From NCBI GenBank assembly GCA_033439685.1, contig JAUEDM010000003.1, positions 3,874,001-3,938,000 on the forward strand: a stretch of DNA of 64,000 nt, written 5' to 3'. This DNA comes from Apodospora peruviana. Its lineage: Eukaryota > Ascomycota > Sordariomycetes > Sordariales > Lasiosphaeriaceae. Both the position numbers and the translations under genes were made by a program. The notes under the pieces are model-generated. The model had not been told where the DNA came from, ran no database searches, and saw nothing but the letters and a program-made list of their open reading frames with translations. Shown one piece after another: positions 1-13,200 of this stretch (within the stretch, counting starts at the first letter, position 1; every line of letters starts with the position of its first letter).

Positions 1-1251
1 CGAATATGCAGTCGTAGCATACCAGATCCGAGAGGTTCGGCGGCATAGCGTACGTGGTCGGGAAGTTGCTGGGACACTGCAACTGGTCGCAGTTGCTACA
101 TAGCCATAGGTGCGAACCGTCGGGAAGGCTGACGGCCGACTGTGCGTTGTCTTCTGAACCAGTAGGGGATGCTCGAGACAGGCACGACGGGTGGACTGTG
201 GACTGGTGTTGCTGTTCCGCGGGAGTTGTGGCTTGCATGCTCCCATCACAGACCACGCAGGGCCCATATGATTGGACGTAGACGTCGCTGAAGGCGTTGA
301 TTTGGTTCATATTCAAGCTGCGTGAGAGGATAATGTTCAGGGAGTTGAAACTGATACTAATGGACGACCACGAGCAACATGGCCGTTTTGGCCTTCCTTC
401 TGATTACTTAAATATTACAAGACGGAGATTCATGACCAATTCCTTTTGGTTTTATTTTGTCTTCACACTATTCCGTTTTGCTATTCATACAAAGGAATGC
501 TCAAAAAGGGATGCGCCGACTTCAGGACATGTTGCCCATACCAGGAGGAGAGCTTGAGCCCATTGTTGAAAAAGCTCACCAACAATGCGATGTCAACGTT
601 TCCGCATCTGCAATCACGGACAGCATGGCTTCCCCAAAGGAAACACCTGCATTGGCGCAAATACGGAAAAGGTTTGCTTCTTAACCACAAACCGTTCTGC
701 AACCCGGGCTTTGCTATCGATAGCCAGGTGCAGTAGAAAGGGATCATGGATTGCATACCGCATCATCCGCCCAATACAGCGTCTGGAGGTGTTTGGCTTC
801 GGCCGTAAGAACCAAGTGGATAAGATACACAAACGTCGATAACCCTATCTAGAGATGGCAAACTCCGGGGCTGTACGGGACTGAAAGAGCATGTAGATGC
901 AAGTTGCAAGGCTCCACGGCTTAGAATACCTTCTAGAAGCTTTAAAGAAGACATTGAAACTAACTACCCACGTGCGTTGGATCACTGATAGCGCGCCAGA
1001 GTATCACTCTGTCAAGATCGTCGGTTTCGGATCCTTTTGCGCTTAGCGTACCTTAGGTTACCTGGTAGGCAGTGTAACACACCCATAACACAAAGACCAA
1101 TGATGTTAGGCCGCCAGAACCTGGTGAGGGGACCATGCGGAGCTGAACTGAGCTGGGTCTCAACTTCCTCCTAACAACATACGCATATGATCTATCACGG
1201 ATATCTATCGAGTATACCAAAGAAGCTACCTACTGAGTTAATGCTTGGACA
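1..1251. other. left flank, no gene recognised
   Basis: No open frame here shows a recognisable domain or a convincing exon structure. A short patch at about 446-842 has several Cys codons spread over different frames. It could be debris of a small secreted protein, but I cannot support a gene. The last part is presumably the promoter and leader of the HET-ankyrin gene that starts at 1252. Confidence 0.4.
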
Positions 1252-3944
1252 ATGGCAAACAATAACATCGACCTCTCCTCCATCTTGGCCGCACTCAGCG
1301 CCATGGAGCGGCAGCCCAACAATAGGGCTATCAAGCAGTACCTCCTGGCCAAGGGGTTCCCAGAGACAATCGCCAAACCCGTCTCCATGAACGAGCTGTG
1401 CTACTGGACCGAAGAGGAAGTAAACACCGTGTTCAACAAGCTCCGCGCGACAGCAGACGACATCAAGAATCCAGACCTGAAGTCGTTCGAGGTCAAACTG
1501 TCCCCGGCTGAGATGGCTGCTGGTCAGGGTGCCACCGAGTTCGTCAAACCAACATGGGAGCAAGTCGAGGAAGCGGCGCTGGTCGCTGGTGCGCTGTGTG
1601 TCAACTATAAGGGAGAGTTCCGCGTCAACCCACCGGGCGGGTATGCGGCGCTGTCGCACGTCTGGTCGCAGGGCCTCGGGTCGGACGCGCAGAACAGGGG
1701 GCTGCACCGCAGCCTGATCCGGCACGTCTTCACCCGCGTCTCGCCGCTGGGTGTCAAGTGGGTGTGGACGGATAGTTTGGCTATTCCTGGCGGCGGAGAG
1801 GAGTTAAAGGTCGTGGAGGAGGAGATGAAGGCGGGACTCATCAACGCCATGGCGGATATCTACCGCAAGGCCAACCAGGTCATTGTCTTTGACGCCTTGG
1901 TATTGCGGTTGGCCTCGATTGACGCTGTCGATACGTCTGTCATTCTTTCCCTTGGGAGTATGGTCACACCATACCTTCAGTTTATAAACGACAAGCAAGA
2001 TGCTAACACAGATATCTAGAATGGTTGACTCGGGTTTGGACATACCAGGAGATCAAGCTGGCCAACAACGCCGTGGTAGCCACCAAGATCGGCTTCGTCA
2101 GATTCCCGGGCATCTGCGAGGACCTTCGGGGCAAAGCATACGACGAGGTCGGCGACGGTTACGACTCGACCAAGATGGGCCGTTTCCCCAGCCTGTGCCG
2201 AACTTTCAGCCGTCTGCAGCGCAACGACCAGATAGGCGTATCGCTGCCCGACATCGCCATCGGCTGCGGCTACCGCGAGGCCTTCGACAAACTGGACTAC
2301 GCCCGATCCGTTTTCCCCACGCTCGGACTGGAATGGCGATTCGGCGACGGCATCGCGGAGGCGATGAAGAAGATCTACGAAGCGCAGAAACGACACGCCA
2401 TGCGGCTGGCCCTTTACCACGGCCCGCCTCGAGCTTCGTTCCCCGGCTGGGCACCAGCCGTCTTCCCGGGGCTGGTCGACAGCAAGGTCATCGAACCCGG
2501 CACGTGGAAGCGCCGTGGCATGTCTCGCGACTGGCTGACCAGCAAGGTCCGAGCCCTCGTCCCCAGCAAACCGGGCGTCTACATCCTCGAGCTCGAAAAC
2601 GGTCAGAGTCCCGGCGCCTATTCGGTCTGCTTCGTCAGCCCGGCGACGGAGAAAGACAGCCCCGAAAGCGTCGCGCTCTTCAAAGAAGCGATCCGCAACG
2701 GCACAGCCTACCTCCTCAGCGACGAACCTCTCGCTCCAAAGCAGCACTTCTCCCGCGTCGGCCTCTTCGTCGACAAGTTCACCAAACCCAAAACCGACAA
2801 CGAAGCCTGGGTCGTCCTGACCCTCGCAGTAGGCGAAACCGAGCCTTCCTACATCGCCACGCGCGAGAAGTGGCTCCTCCTGCATGAGAACCCGACCGAC
2901 CCCGAAGGCGGCAAGCCCTTGTCGGAGCTCTACTACGCCTTTACCCACAGCCCGGATCCCGCGCCTCCTCATATTCAGGATGAGATTCCACCACTCCACA
3001 AAGCGGCGCAAGCAGGTGACGTCGCAGCGATACACGCCATCGCCGACGGACCAGGCTACGTCGACCTCAACGAGCAAGACCCTCGCGGCTGGACAGCGCT
3101 GCATTACGCGGCAGCGACCGGTCAGGCGTCGGCCGTCGCCACGCTTGCCACTATCGGCGCCGGTCTCAACATCGCCACGGTCAACGACGAGACCGCACTC
3201 GTCCTGGCGGTCGATAACGGACACCAGTGCGCCGTCATCGAGCTCATCGACGCCGGAGCGGATGTCAACCATTTCGCTTCCCAGGGCTTCTCGCCCCTGA
3301 CCACGGCCTGCCGGCGGAACGATGTCGAGATGGTGCGGCTGTGTCTCATGATGGGCGCCGACCCGTCACTGGAGGACGGATACTCCTCAACGCCTCTCAT
3401 CTGCGCGGTGAAGCCTGATGACGATATCACCATTTTGAGGGAACTGATTGAGGCCGGGGCGGAAGTAGACGCGTTATGCAGACCCGGGATGTCCGCGCTC
3501 GGCATGGCTGTGCGGGAGGGCTATTTGGATGCGGTCAAGCTTTTGCTTGCCAATGGAGCGGATCCGAATCACACCAGCCCGGGGGTGCCGTCCTTGTTGC
3601 AGTATGCCATCCAGGGCAGGTTCGTGGATGTGTTGGAGGCTCTGTTGGAAAAGGGTGCCAAGGTTGAGGGAAAGGGGGTCTTGTTCTCGAATGAGTGGAC
3701 GGCGATGATGTGTGCTGCAGCTGTTGGGGATGTGCCGATCGGGAGGCTGTTGAGGAAGTACGGGGCGGATATGTTTGCTGCTGGGGGGCGGAAGGGTTGG
3801 ACTCCGTTGCATGTTGCCGCAGTCAAGGGGGAGAAGTTATTCTTCAAGTGGTTGGTTGAGGAGGGCAAGGGCAGGACTTGGGAGCCAGATCGCCACGGCA
3901 AGACCGGATTCGACTTGCGGAACTGGATCGTGAAGTTGGATTAA
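1252..3944 (+). CDS. HET-domain protein with C-terminal ankyrin repeats
   Basis: Two exons, 1252-1957 and 2020-3944, give 876 aa. The 62-nt intron (GTATGG...CTAAC...ATCTAG) restores the frame exactly and completes the third HET block. HET signatures appear in order: YAALSHVWSQG at about residue 128, VWTDSLAIPGG at about 166, MADIYRKANQVIVFD at about 200 and, across the splice, WLTRVWTYQE at about 237. The second block is unusual: the common WIDxxCI motif is replaced by WTDSLAI. From about residue 557 to the end, ankyrin-type units follow, with GWTALHYAA, ETALVLAVDNGH, GADVNHF and WTPLHVAA as landmarks. HET domains belong to the heterokaryon-incompatibility and fungal cell-death proteins, and ankyrin arrays usually act as the sensing part. 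The partner is unknown. Family assignment is firm; the biological role is inferred. Confidence 0.9.
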
Positions 3945-4139
3945 GTGCAGTGCAATGTCGTGCAGATGCATTAACACTTTTTGTGGACGTTTCCGCCATG
4001 TTCGTTAAGAATCTGCACCATCATTTTCCCAAGCGCGCGAGGGCCCAAGGGCTTTGTTTGAGGAGCGAAGAAATCGTGGACAACATGGAAACAATGCATG
4101 CACTAAAAGATCATGCAGAAAAAACATAAAAAAAGAAAA

Positions 4140-4243
4140 TGATGAGAGTGGGATTCGAACCCACGCCCTTTCGGACCACGGATGTTGGGATTAAGGGTTG
4201 TTAAACCTTAACGTGGCGCCTTAGACCGCTCGGCCATCTCACC
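4140..4243 (-). tRNA. tRNA-Leu (anticodon AAG) with intron
   Basis: On the minus strand the acceptor arms GGTGAGA and TCTCATC pair over 7 bp with one G-T pair, and the discriminator base is A. The D-arm reads GGCCGAGCGGTCTAAGGC, a long variable arm is present as expected for a type II tRNA, and the T-arm is GTGGGTTCGAATCCCAC. The anticodon stem CCACG/CGTGG encloses TT-AAG-G followed by an intron of about 24 nt after position 37, the normal place for a nuclear tRNA intron. CCA is not encoded. The anticodon AAG (read as IAG) decodes CUU and CUC leucine codons. Confidence 0.95.
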
Positions 4244-7210
4244 CTTATTCGTTGAAATTCCAGTGAAAGTTTTAGACTTAACATGACCAGCTGCACCTTA
4301 CCATAGCGCCATTTGCCATTTGATCATCGCTGATACTTCAACCCCGATCTGGTTTGTTACTCAACATGAGCTTTAAAACTCTATCGTTATTGTCTACTCA
4401 TTTGGAAATGCTTCTTCTTAAACTATAGTCTCTTACGTGAAAAAAATGGACAGCTTAACCATTGGAGAATGTCACAACTTGAAGTATACGAAAGTGCTCA
4501 AAGGCTTCACCCTACACCTCTGCCGAGATTTGAAACGTCAGTGCAAATACTTTCCAAGAATCTGCTTAAGAAGAAATCCTCGTTGTATTTACAGCATATC
4601 ACTGATATTGATCATCTTTACTCAGACGGTTATGATTGGGGGGACCAGGAATTTCAGAGAGCAGAGCTGGTATGATACAACCTGCGATTCGGTAAAATGA
4701 TTAACAGGTTCTGTGTTCCACGCAACAGTGTTTTCCTCTCCAGAAGGGCCTTGGAAGGTACTTGGACTAACCGGGGTTTATGTTGAACAATCGACCATGT
4801 CTCTTTGAGGCTTGAAGACGTAATGGACAGACTCCGGCAACCGAAGTTTGCGAGATGCACTGTACACTGTGTATGGACGGGACAATTACTGGCCGAGCTT
4901 ATGCTACAGCTTTATACTGGCGATAGCTGCCTTGTATGCATGTGCTGGTTTTGCCTGCCGGAAGTCCAGACACTCTCGGTTGGAACTGAAATACCTTGAC
5001 TGCCAAGTCCCGCCCATCTGAGGACGATATGAAAATAATACGACTAGAAGAGACGTATCGTACTATGATTGCTATATTATGGCAGAATCCTATACTGTGC
5101 AGGATACGCGCGAGACGCGCGAGCTCCTTGACGGCATAGCGAAACGGTAAACCGATGTCGGCTCCACGCTTGGAAGAGGAGGACTGGTGAGCTGGGTGAT
5201 ACCAGCCGGTAAATGGCTTCCTCGCTCCTATGAGGCTTGGAAGAGGAAGGACCGGTGAGCTGGGTGATACCGGGAAAGGCCGCCTGGTTCCTATGAGCTT
5301 TTGAAGATACTGCTACCATGGTATTGGTATTTTAGCGGCGGGAAACAGTGATTCTATATTGGCATTGTCCTCATATCCTTTCCTTCATCGTGGGCTTGTA
5401 AGCCACCAACGGTAGTGCGTAGTGTTCACCATCTCGTGGATACTATTAGTAGTTGTCATATAGCATGGTAGTATCAGAATGTCTTGGAGGGCGGGTAGGA
5501 CCCTTCAAGCTGTCGTAGCCACAATCGAAATGGATTATCTCTCTACAGGTGCTTGCGTATCCGTACACCTCTCCATGAAGTGTATTTTCTGTCGCCAGTA
5601 GGAGTTGATGCACTGAGCACATTATGTATGTTTGTCTCAATTGGCCGTCGTGCTGTCTTGGGCAATGCTGATCTCCCTTGACCTTCCAATCACTCAAGCT
5701 GTTGATGCCGGTGATATGCCGGTGATTGATATGCAATGCATTGACAGATATGCCGCTTTTCAACTTACCCAACCTCGTGATCATGCACTTCTATCAGTCG
5801 GTGACCAGCAATCGCCTTTCAAGCTGCAATGTACATCATCTCCTTTCGGGGCATGTTTGTGGCTGGCTGCACATCCGGACATGCGGAGACGGCGATCATG
5901 GATCCGAGTGTGTCTATCGGAGCTTCTCCTTCTTTTGGGCCCTGAGCCAGACACACTTAAGACCAGTCATCTGCCCTCCTGAGAGACCGTAGCAATCCGA
6001 TGCAATGCTGGTCCCCAAAGTCCGGTCTGAACTCTGAACCCCGCGACCACGGGCATGTGCAGTCTTCGACACAGCAGAGCGCGCCACCACTGGTCGAGAC
6101 TCCCTTGCATCAATTTTCCACGGCCCAGCCCCGGGCATAGGATGGCATGGCGGGCCTGTCAAGCTTGTTTGTCACTCGGCGACCAGTGCCCGCTCCCGCG
6201 GGACACGCGGAAGACGGCCAGCTTCAGCTTCCCTGCGGCGATCCGTGTTAGTCCCGAATCGGTAAGATCGCCATGCGGCAATCCAGCTGAGAAAGCTTCC
6301 AATTGGAGGTCTAGATCCGCCTCTGGTTCGATATTGGACGCCACGAACTGGTTAGCTTCTCACTTCCCCCAGGTTCGCGAGAGCCCCTAACTGGCCCCTG
6401 CTCCTATGCATGCGTCCCGATAAGGCTACACTGTGGCTTGCTGAACTGCATATTGACACCTGAGGAGCGGGGGACACTATCGAGCTAGATCTGCACTCTC
6501 GGCAAAGGCGTCCTGAAATAGGGTATTCTCCTGAGCAAGTCATTTTAAAACAGGGTAGCATCGTTCGCGAGGCAGTTCCGAGACAGCTCGATATCGGATC
6601 GCTGCCTTTCAGCTCTTCTGATTCGAGGCCCCAATAATGTAAATGGGCATGTCCTCCGAGGATGCAGAAGCTGCCGGCATGGCATGATGATGGCGTCCAG
6701 GACTCCCCAGTTTGCCACTATCGCAGTATTGCTTGACCAGCTTTTCACTGTAATTAGGGGTTTATTGTATATTCTGTATGATATAGGAGAAAATGAAGAC
6801 ATGGATCTTCAGCTCGCCTCCTGAGGGACCACCCCCGTCCCCCGCCCCCGCGCACATGTCTCAGCCAGCCCCGGGGAGGGGTTAGCAGTCAATAGTGAGA
6901 ATTAAATATCGACTGAGGTCCCACTTGGTGATCCCAAAGGACAGGACAAGTCGAGTCTATTTCACCAGTCCATGACCCTCGACCCCGAGCCACGACGAAG
7001 AGACTTGATTCTCCTCCTTCGTTGACTATGTTGGGGCTGCGGAAGGGCTTAACAAGTACGTTCTTCCTCTGAAGCCCGACAGTGTCTGTTAACCTCGTCT
7101 GACGTGGTTGTGGTGAGCGTGCAGACAGAATTCGGAAGCGCAGTTCGGCGTCGTCCTCACTTGCTGATAGCATTGACGAAGCAGCACCCGATCTTCCCAA
7201 AGGAGGCGCC
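4244..7210. other. intergenic, about 3 kb, no gene recognised
   Basis: This stretch separates the tRNA from the giant NTPase gene. Only short unrelated open frames are present, with no domain motifs and no consistent exon chain. It contains an imperfect two-copy repeat at 5169-5300, listed separately. The last few hundred bases, including the C-rich patch near 6830-6870, are probably the promoter and leader of the gene starting at 7211. Confidence 0.4.
5169..5300. repeat. imperfect tandem repeat, 2 copies, period about 66 bp
   Basis: CTTGGAAGAGGA followed by GAGCTGGGTGATACC occurs at 5169-5203 and again at 5236-5271. Each copy is followed by a related tail that ends in CCTATGAG. The copies differ at several positions, so the duplication is not recent. 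No function is evident. Confidence 0.75.
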
Positions 7211-10200
7211 ATGGAGACCATCCGCGCTGGACTCCAAGAGTCCGTCAACGGCCTCAAGGCCCAACATCAGAGTCACCACAAGCCCCAAGATGCCGTGAGC
7301 GTCAGTGTCAACCCCGTCACTGCCGATTCGGCCTCCGACAAGACCGTCTCGATCAAGGATGAGTCGCTCGCTGTGTCCAAGACCCGGACGTCGACCTCGA
7401 CCTCGACCATCTCGTTGACCCGTGTCGTCGAGACCAGCAAATTCATCAGAGGCAACATCTGCAAATTCGGCGACTACAATGAGCACTACTTCAAGACCAT
7501 GAACCTGGAGTCGTACCTTGAGTACATCTCAGATGAGCGTCTCATCCACATGCCCCGCCGGGGCAGCGACTGGGATCGCGTCCTCAGAACAGCCCAGTTC
7601 TTCGGGCTTCAGCTCTGGGCCTTTGGCTCCGACATCGGCCAGTTCACATCCGGGACCGAGTCAGCGTCCATCACAGCTCTTGGAAGCACCCAGATTCTGC
7701 TCAAGGTCCGTGCCAGTCTATTTACGTCTAAATGTATGGGAAATGCTAACATGCACCACCACAGATCGGGCCAAACCAAGCTCAAGCTCTCGTGCCTACC
7801 TTCCAGGCGCTCTACGAGCTCACCCTCCTCATCTCGCACGTCAGTCAGATCCACGAGGTCTTCACCTCAGCGCGTGAGGTCAAGGAGCTCCTTGCACACC
7901 TGTATTGTGATATTGTTGAGCTGGTCGGCAACATCTCAATCTTCTACAAACAGAAGATCGGCAACCTCGGCAGCAATGAGTCGGTGACCATCAACTTCGA
8001 AGCCGCCTTTGGTGGCTCCATGACCCATATCTGGGAGAGGCGCGATCAACTCACCGCCAAGCTGTGGTCGCTGAATCTCGGCTACGGATCCAGCGGCAAG
8101 TCCCTGGACTCGATCCGTCGCCGGCTCAGGTCGGATCGCTCCACCAAGGGCGCTTTCTACGACCAAGTGAACGAGAGCATGAAGCGTGCTGAGGACACAT
8201 GCGAGTGGCTCAAGAGCCACCTCGTCGAGTTCTACAGGGGCAACTCCAAGGCCCTGACCATCACTGGCGACGCCGGGTGTGGAAAGACGATTCTTGCTGG
8301 GTGGATCAAGGAACGCTTGCAGCGCCCGTTGGACCACGTCCAGTACCGGACTCTGTCATACACATTCCCCTTCGACGCTCCTTCACAGTGCACCCAGCTC
8401 TCGTTCCTCAAGAGCATTCTGTTCCAGCTGCTCGAGAACAACGTCGGCGACGTCAACCTCTTCGCGAAGCTTGAGAGCGCATATGAGGAGTATGATAAGC
8501 ACCAGTCGACCTCCAAGCTCGAGATATCGCTCTGGGCAGCCTTGGAGGCTGGACTCCGGACCCTGAATGACCGCCAGATTCACCTGAGCATCATTGTGGA
8601 CGGATTCCACGAGATTACGGGCGATATCACGCCGCTCGACTTCCACAAGGCCCTTCGCCAGTGCGTCGGCAAATTCAAGACGATCCGCGTCATCACCCTC
8701 TCCAAGCCCATCTCGCATCTGAGCGACGGGTGCCACCACTTTACCATCACGCCCCAGCACCTGCAGGCCGATCTCAAGGCCTACTTCCGTCAGTCGTTGC
8801 ACAAGATCCCGCACTTCTGCCAGCTGGGCTTCACCGACAGAGAGAGGATCGTGGGTGAGCTCGCCACAAAGGCCAAGGCCTCGTTCCTGTGGGCGTATGT
8901 CGTCCTCCGGCTGCTCACCAAGGAGGCCGGGTCCATGACCTCGGCGGAAGCTTTCCACAAGGCTGCTCACGGTATCAGCGGCAGCCTTGATGACATGCTC
9001 AAGCAGCTTGTCTCGAAGCTTTCGCTCAAGGAGGAGCATATTCAGTCCATGCTCTGCTTCATGCTCGCCTCCACCAAACCCCTTGCCGTCGGCGAGATGG
9101 CTGAGCTTCTGCGTGTCAACGTCAAGACCCGCCAGTTTGGTCCCGAAGTGAACGTTCCCAAGCACGTTGCCTCGCACTGCAGCGACATCGTCGTCATCGA
9201 GCACGGGAGCTTGCACTTCAAGAGCAAGGCGTTCCGCACATACATGCAAAGCCTGATGGGCAAGTCGCTGCACTCGGCCAAGGATGCGCATCGTCACTTG
9301 ACCTCGGCTCTGCTCCTCTACGCCAAGCTCACGCTCTCCTACACGTCCGACTCGGATCCGACGTTCGAGCCGCTCAGCGACAAGGATGTCGACGAGCTGT
9401 TCCACTCCCATGCCCTGCTGTACTACGCAGTGAGGCACTGGCGGACGCACTTTTGCGCGTCGAGCTACTACGGAGCCAAGGGAGAGCTGGTTTTGACCAA
9501 GGAGTTCCACGAGATCTTTCCCGGCTCGTGCCACTTTGCTCTTCTCGAGAGAGCGGGCTGCGGGTACGGCGTACCTGCTACCAAGCTCCTCGAGCACCAC
9601 CAGTTCTCGCTCAAGATCCGCGAAGCCTGCTTTGGCGAGAAGCACATCTCTGTGCTGCAGACGCTGATCATACTCGGCGACATCCACGTCAGCGTGTCCG
9701 GAACGATCGACGGCGCAAAGTGCTTCTACCGTGCCGCCTGCCTCGGCAAGCTGGTCCTGTCGCAGTTCAGCACCGTCGTGGTCGCGTGCACGAGTTACTT
9801 CCTGCAGTACACCGAGACCATCACCATCACGACGCGCACCGAGATCGTGACGTGCCGTGAGGAGATGATCCTATTCTACATCGAGATCTGCAAGCGCAAG
9901 CACGGTCCCCACAGCGACGTGGTCATCAGGTGGTACGAGTGCCTCGCCAAGTTGTACGTCGATATTAAGGAGGAGCACCGCGCCACTCTCATCTACAAGG
10001 TGCTCTACGAGATCTACGTGATTGTCGATGGCAAGCAGTCGCCCCGAGCCCGTCGTATCTGCGATTACCTGGGCGGCCTCGAGATTGTGCTCAAGGGCGA
10101 GACCAAGCAAACCGACATTGAGGAGTACGCGGGATTCTTCCTCGAGACCACCGAGGAGCTGGATGTTGCCGATGAGCGCCGCGTCTCGATCCTGCTGCGT

Positions 10201-13200
10201 CTTGCCATCTTCTACGAGTCTCAGAAGCAGTGGTACCTTGCCGAGAGGATCTACATCACGCTCTGGAGGCGCATCTCGGAGATCTGCCGCATCAAGGCCA
10301 CCCTTGAGCTGCACATCACAAAGATCACCATCGCGTGTGAGTATGTCAGGTTTCTCCACCGCCACAAGCGCACTGAGGAGGCATGCAACATATTGATCTG
10401 CCTCTGGGTCGAGTATGAGCACCACGGCTTTGACGACAAGACCATCATCATCCGGATCAAGGAAATGGGTGTTTTGTTCAGGACGTGCGGCATGTTGTCG
10501 GTGGCCATCTCGGTCTTCACCAAGGTCTGGGGCTGGTTCAAGAGCAAGGGCAAGACTACGGACGAGGAGTGTACCGAGACAACCGTTTTGATCACCGAGG
10601 TGGTCGAGGAGATCACCGAGACCACGGTCACCACCAAGACCACGACCATCACTACCACCGAGGTCACCGAGACGATTACTCGCGAGATCTTCGAGACGCA
10701 CCTCCACAGATGCAAGAAGAGCAAGGTCGACACCAATTTCTTCAACTCGTGCCTCGCCCTCGTCAACCTCTACATCAAGATGGAGAATTGGGCCCAGGCC
10801 GAGATTGTCATCAAGCAGTCGCTCGAGATCACCTGGAAGGCGATCCTGACCGCCGAGACCACCATCACCCTGCACGAGCACTTCTCCTCGGAATGCATCG
10901 CGATAGCCACCCGTCTGGCCGTGTGCTACCACCGCCAGTGTCTGTTCGAGAAGGCCGAGAGCATCTACCTGCGCATCTTCCATGCCTGTCTGCACTCGCT
11001 GCACATCGAGGACTGCCGAATCGAGGAGTCCCTCGCGGTGCTCGTGCGCTTCTACGAGGAGCACCACCGCCACGAAAAGGTCATCCAGGTCTACGTCGAG
11101 CTTCTCGCGCGCTACAAGAAGACGCTTGGCCACTCGCACAGGCTCACGATCAAGACGCTGTACATCCTCGCCGGCCACTGCCGCCTCCTCGGGCGCAGCG
11201 ACGCGTATAAATACTACATCGAGATCGTGACGGTGCTCAACCAGAACCACAAGTGCTGCCACCGCGACGCCTTCGAGGCGGCCATCATCCTGGTCAAGCA
11301 CTACCACGAGACCAGGTGCTGGAAGGAGCTGCAGCACATCTGCGGCGTGCTCTGGGAGACTTTTGTCCACCACCACAAGGAGCACACCTTCACCGAGGAG
11401 ATCGTCACGCTGATCTACGAGAAGTACGTGTACGTGCTCGAGTTCCACGCCAAGGTCGAGCTCTCGGTGCTGTACGAGATCTCGGTCAAGTACAAGGAGA
11501 CCGTCACCATTGTGTTCGGCGCGTCGGCGTCCATTGTGATTCTTGCCATGATCGCGCTCGCCGGGATCTGCGAGCGGCACGAGAAGCACCACCATGAGTG
11601 CGTCACTCTCTACGAGGAGGTCATCAAGCGCACGACCACGACCAAGACAACCACCACCACCGTCACCGAGACGACCATCTCGACGGTCAAGAAGCGCCTC
11701 TCCAAGGTCTACGTGACCATCATCACCAACGGCAAAACAACCACCACGACCACGACCGTCGAGCGCGCTTTGGTCTTGTGCCTCGAGGCCTACATGCAGC
11801 TCAAGGTCGAGTTTGGGTGCTGGCACGAGAAGACGCTACTCAAGCTCAAGGACGTCGTCATCATCTACCAGAAGCTCGGCGGCAAGGAGTGCCACGCCAA
11901 GATCGTCGCGCTGCTGCAGGTTGCCTTCATCGACATCGCCACCACCACGACCTGCGGCTCCATGGCCTTGTACCAGGCCGCCAAGACGATCGCCTCCATC
12001 TACATCCTGGCCGGCCTCCGCCAGCACGGCTGCAAGCTCGTCCAGCAGCTGCGCCACATGATCATCTTTGGCCACGGCGGCAACGACTTCGACGTCTGCC
12101 TGCACGCCGACATCTCCATCAAACTCGACACCAAGTCCATCATCAAGCGCTCCGCATTCGTCTTCTTGGTGTCACTGGAACAGCACCTCGTCGAGAAGGT
12201 CATCATGAGCTACTCGGAGCTCATGGCGTGCACCCTGCTCGAGATTACTCTGTACGAGGAATACAAGCGCGTCACCACCGTCGAGACCAAGATCGAGATC
12301 CAACTCGAGTACGGCGCCAAGCTGCGCGCCTTCTGGGTCGAGCAACACCAACACTCCTTGCTGTCAGTCCTCGACAAGAAGCTGTTCGCCCTCTTCAAGA
12401 CCAAGTACGCCAGCTTTATCTCGACGCACGACGACCACACGCACATCTACTATCTGTCCATCCTCGAGTCTCTAGGGTGCCACGACCACTACGGCCAAAC
12501 AGTCGACTTTGCCCTGCTCGCGTGCCGCGCCGGCAACGCCAAGGTCGCTTCTCTCCTCAAGGCAGGCGAGTTCAAGAAAGCGTTGGAAGTCGCGCGCTGC
12601 ACGTTCCACTTCTGCCACAAGCAAGGCTTCTACGCGAGCCTCCAGCGCGTGCAGTACAGCTACAAGCTGGCCGAGTTCATGGCGGGCATCGACGTCCCCA
12701 AACCGACCGACAAGACCTTGTGGGCTGAATACCTCAAGCTCTCGAAAGAGATCACGACCGAAGCGCTGGCCATATTCCGCGCTCACAACATCGATTTTGT
12801 TCGTCTGAAATTCGAGGACCTTTCAGGAATCGTCCGCTTGTTGGGCAGCCAGCAGAACTACGCCGAGCTCGAGGTATTTTACGCCCCCGACTCGAATACC
12901 CTCGTTTTAGGGAACCGTGCTAATATGTGTCTGCAGGTATTGCTGCTCAAGCTTTGGAAGTCGCGCGAGGTGCAAAAGACCTGGACCGCCGCCCGGGTCC
13001 TGTCCGTCGGAAGGTTGATGGTGCATGCCCACGTGGCGGCCAACAATATCCCGGCCGCCATCGAGCTGTGCGACACCATGTGCTATAACCTGCGCCGCTC
13101 GCGCGGTGTGCTTGATCCTGTCACCATCGAGATGTCGCAGATGCTTGCTGCGCTGTACACGTCCAATCAGCAAGTGGACCGGTCGATGGGCGTGCACGAG

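Noticed and set aside
2016..3272. 418-codon minus-strand frame opposite the HET-ankyrin gene
   Set aside because: Antisense shadow of the coding strand; the plus strand carries clear HET and ankyrin motifs.
9871..11826. 651-codon frame on the minus strand inside the giant NTPase gene
   Set aside because: It is an antisense shadow of GC-rich third positions in the real plus-strand frame, rich in Asp/Leu/Val/Gly without motifs.
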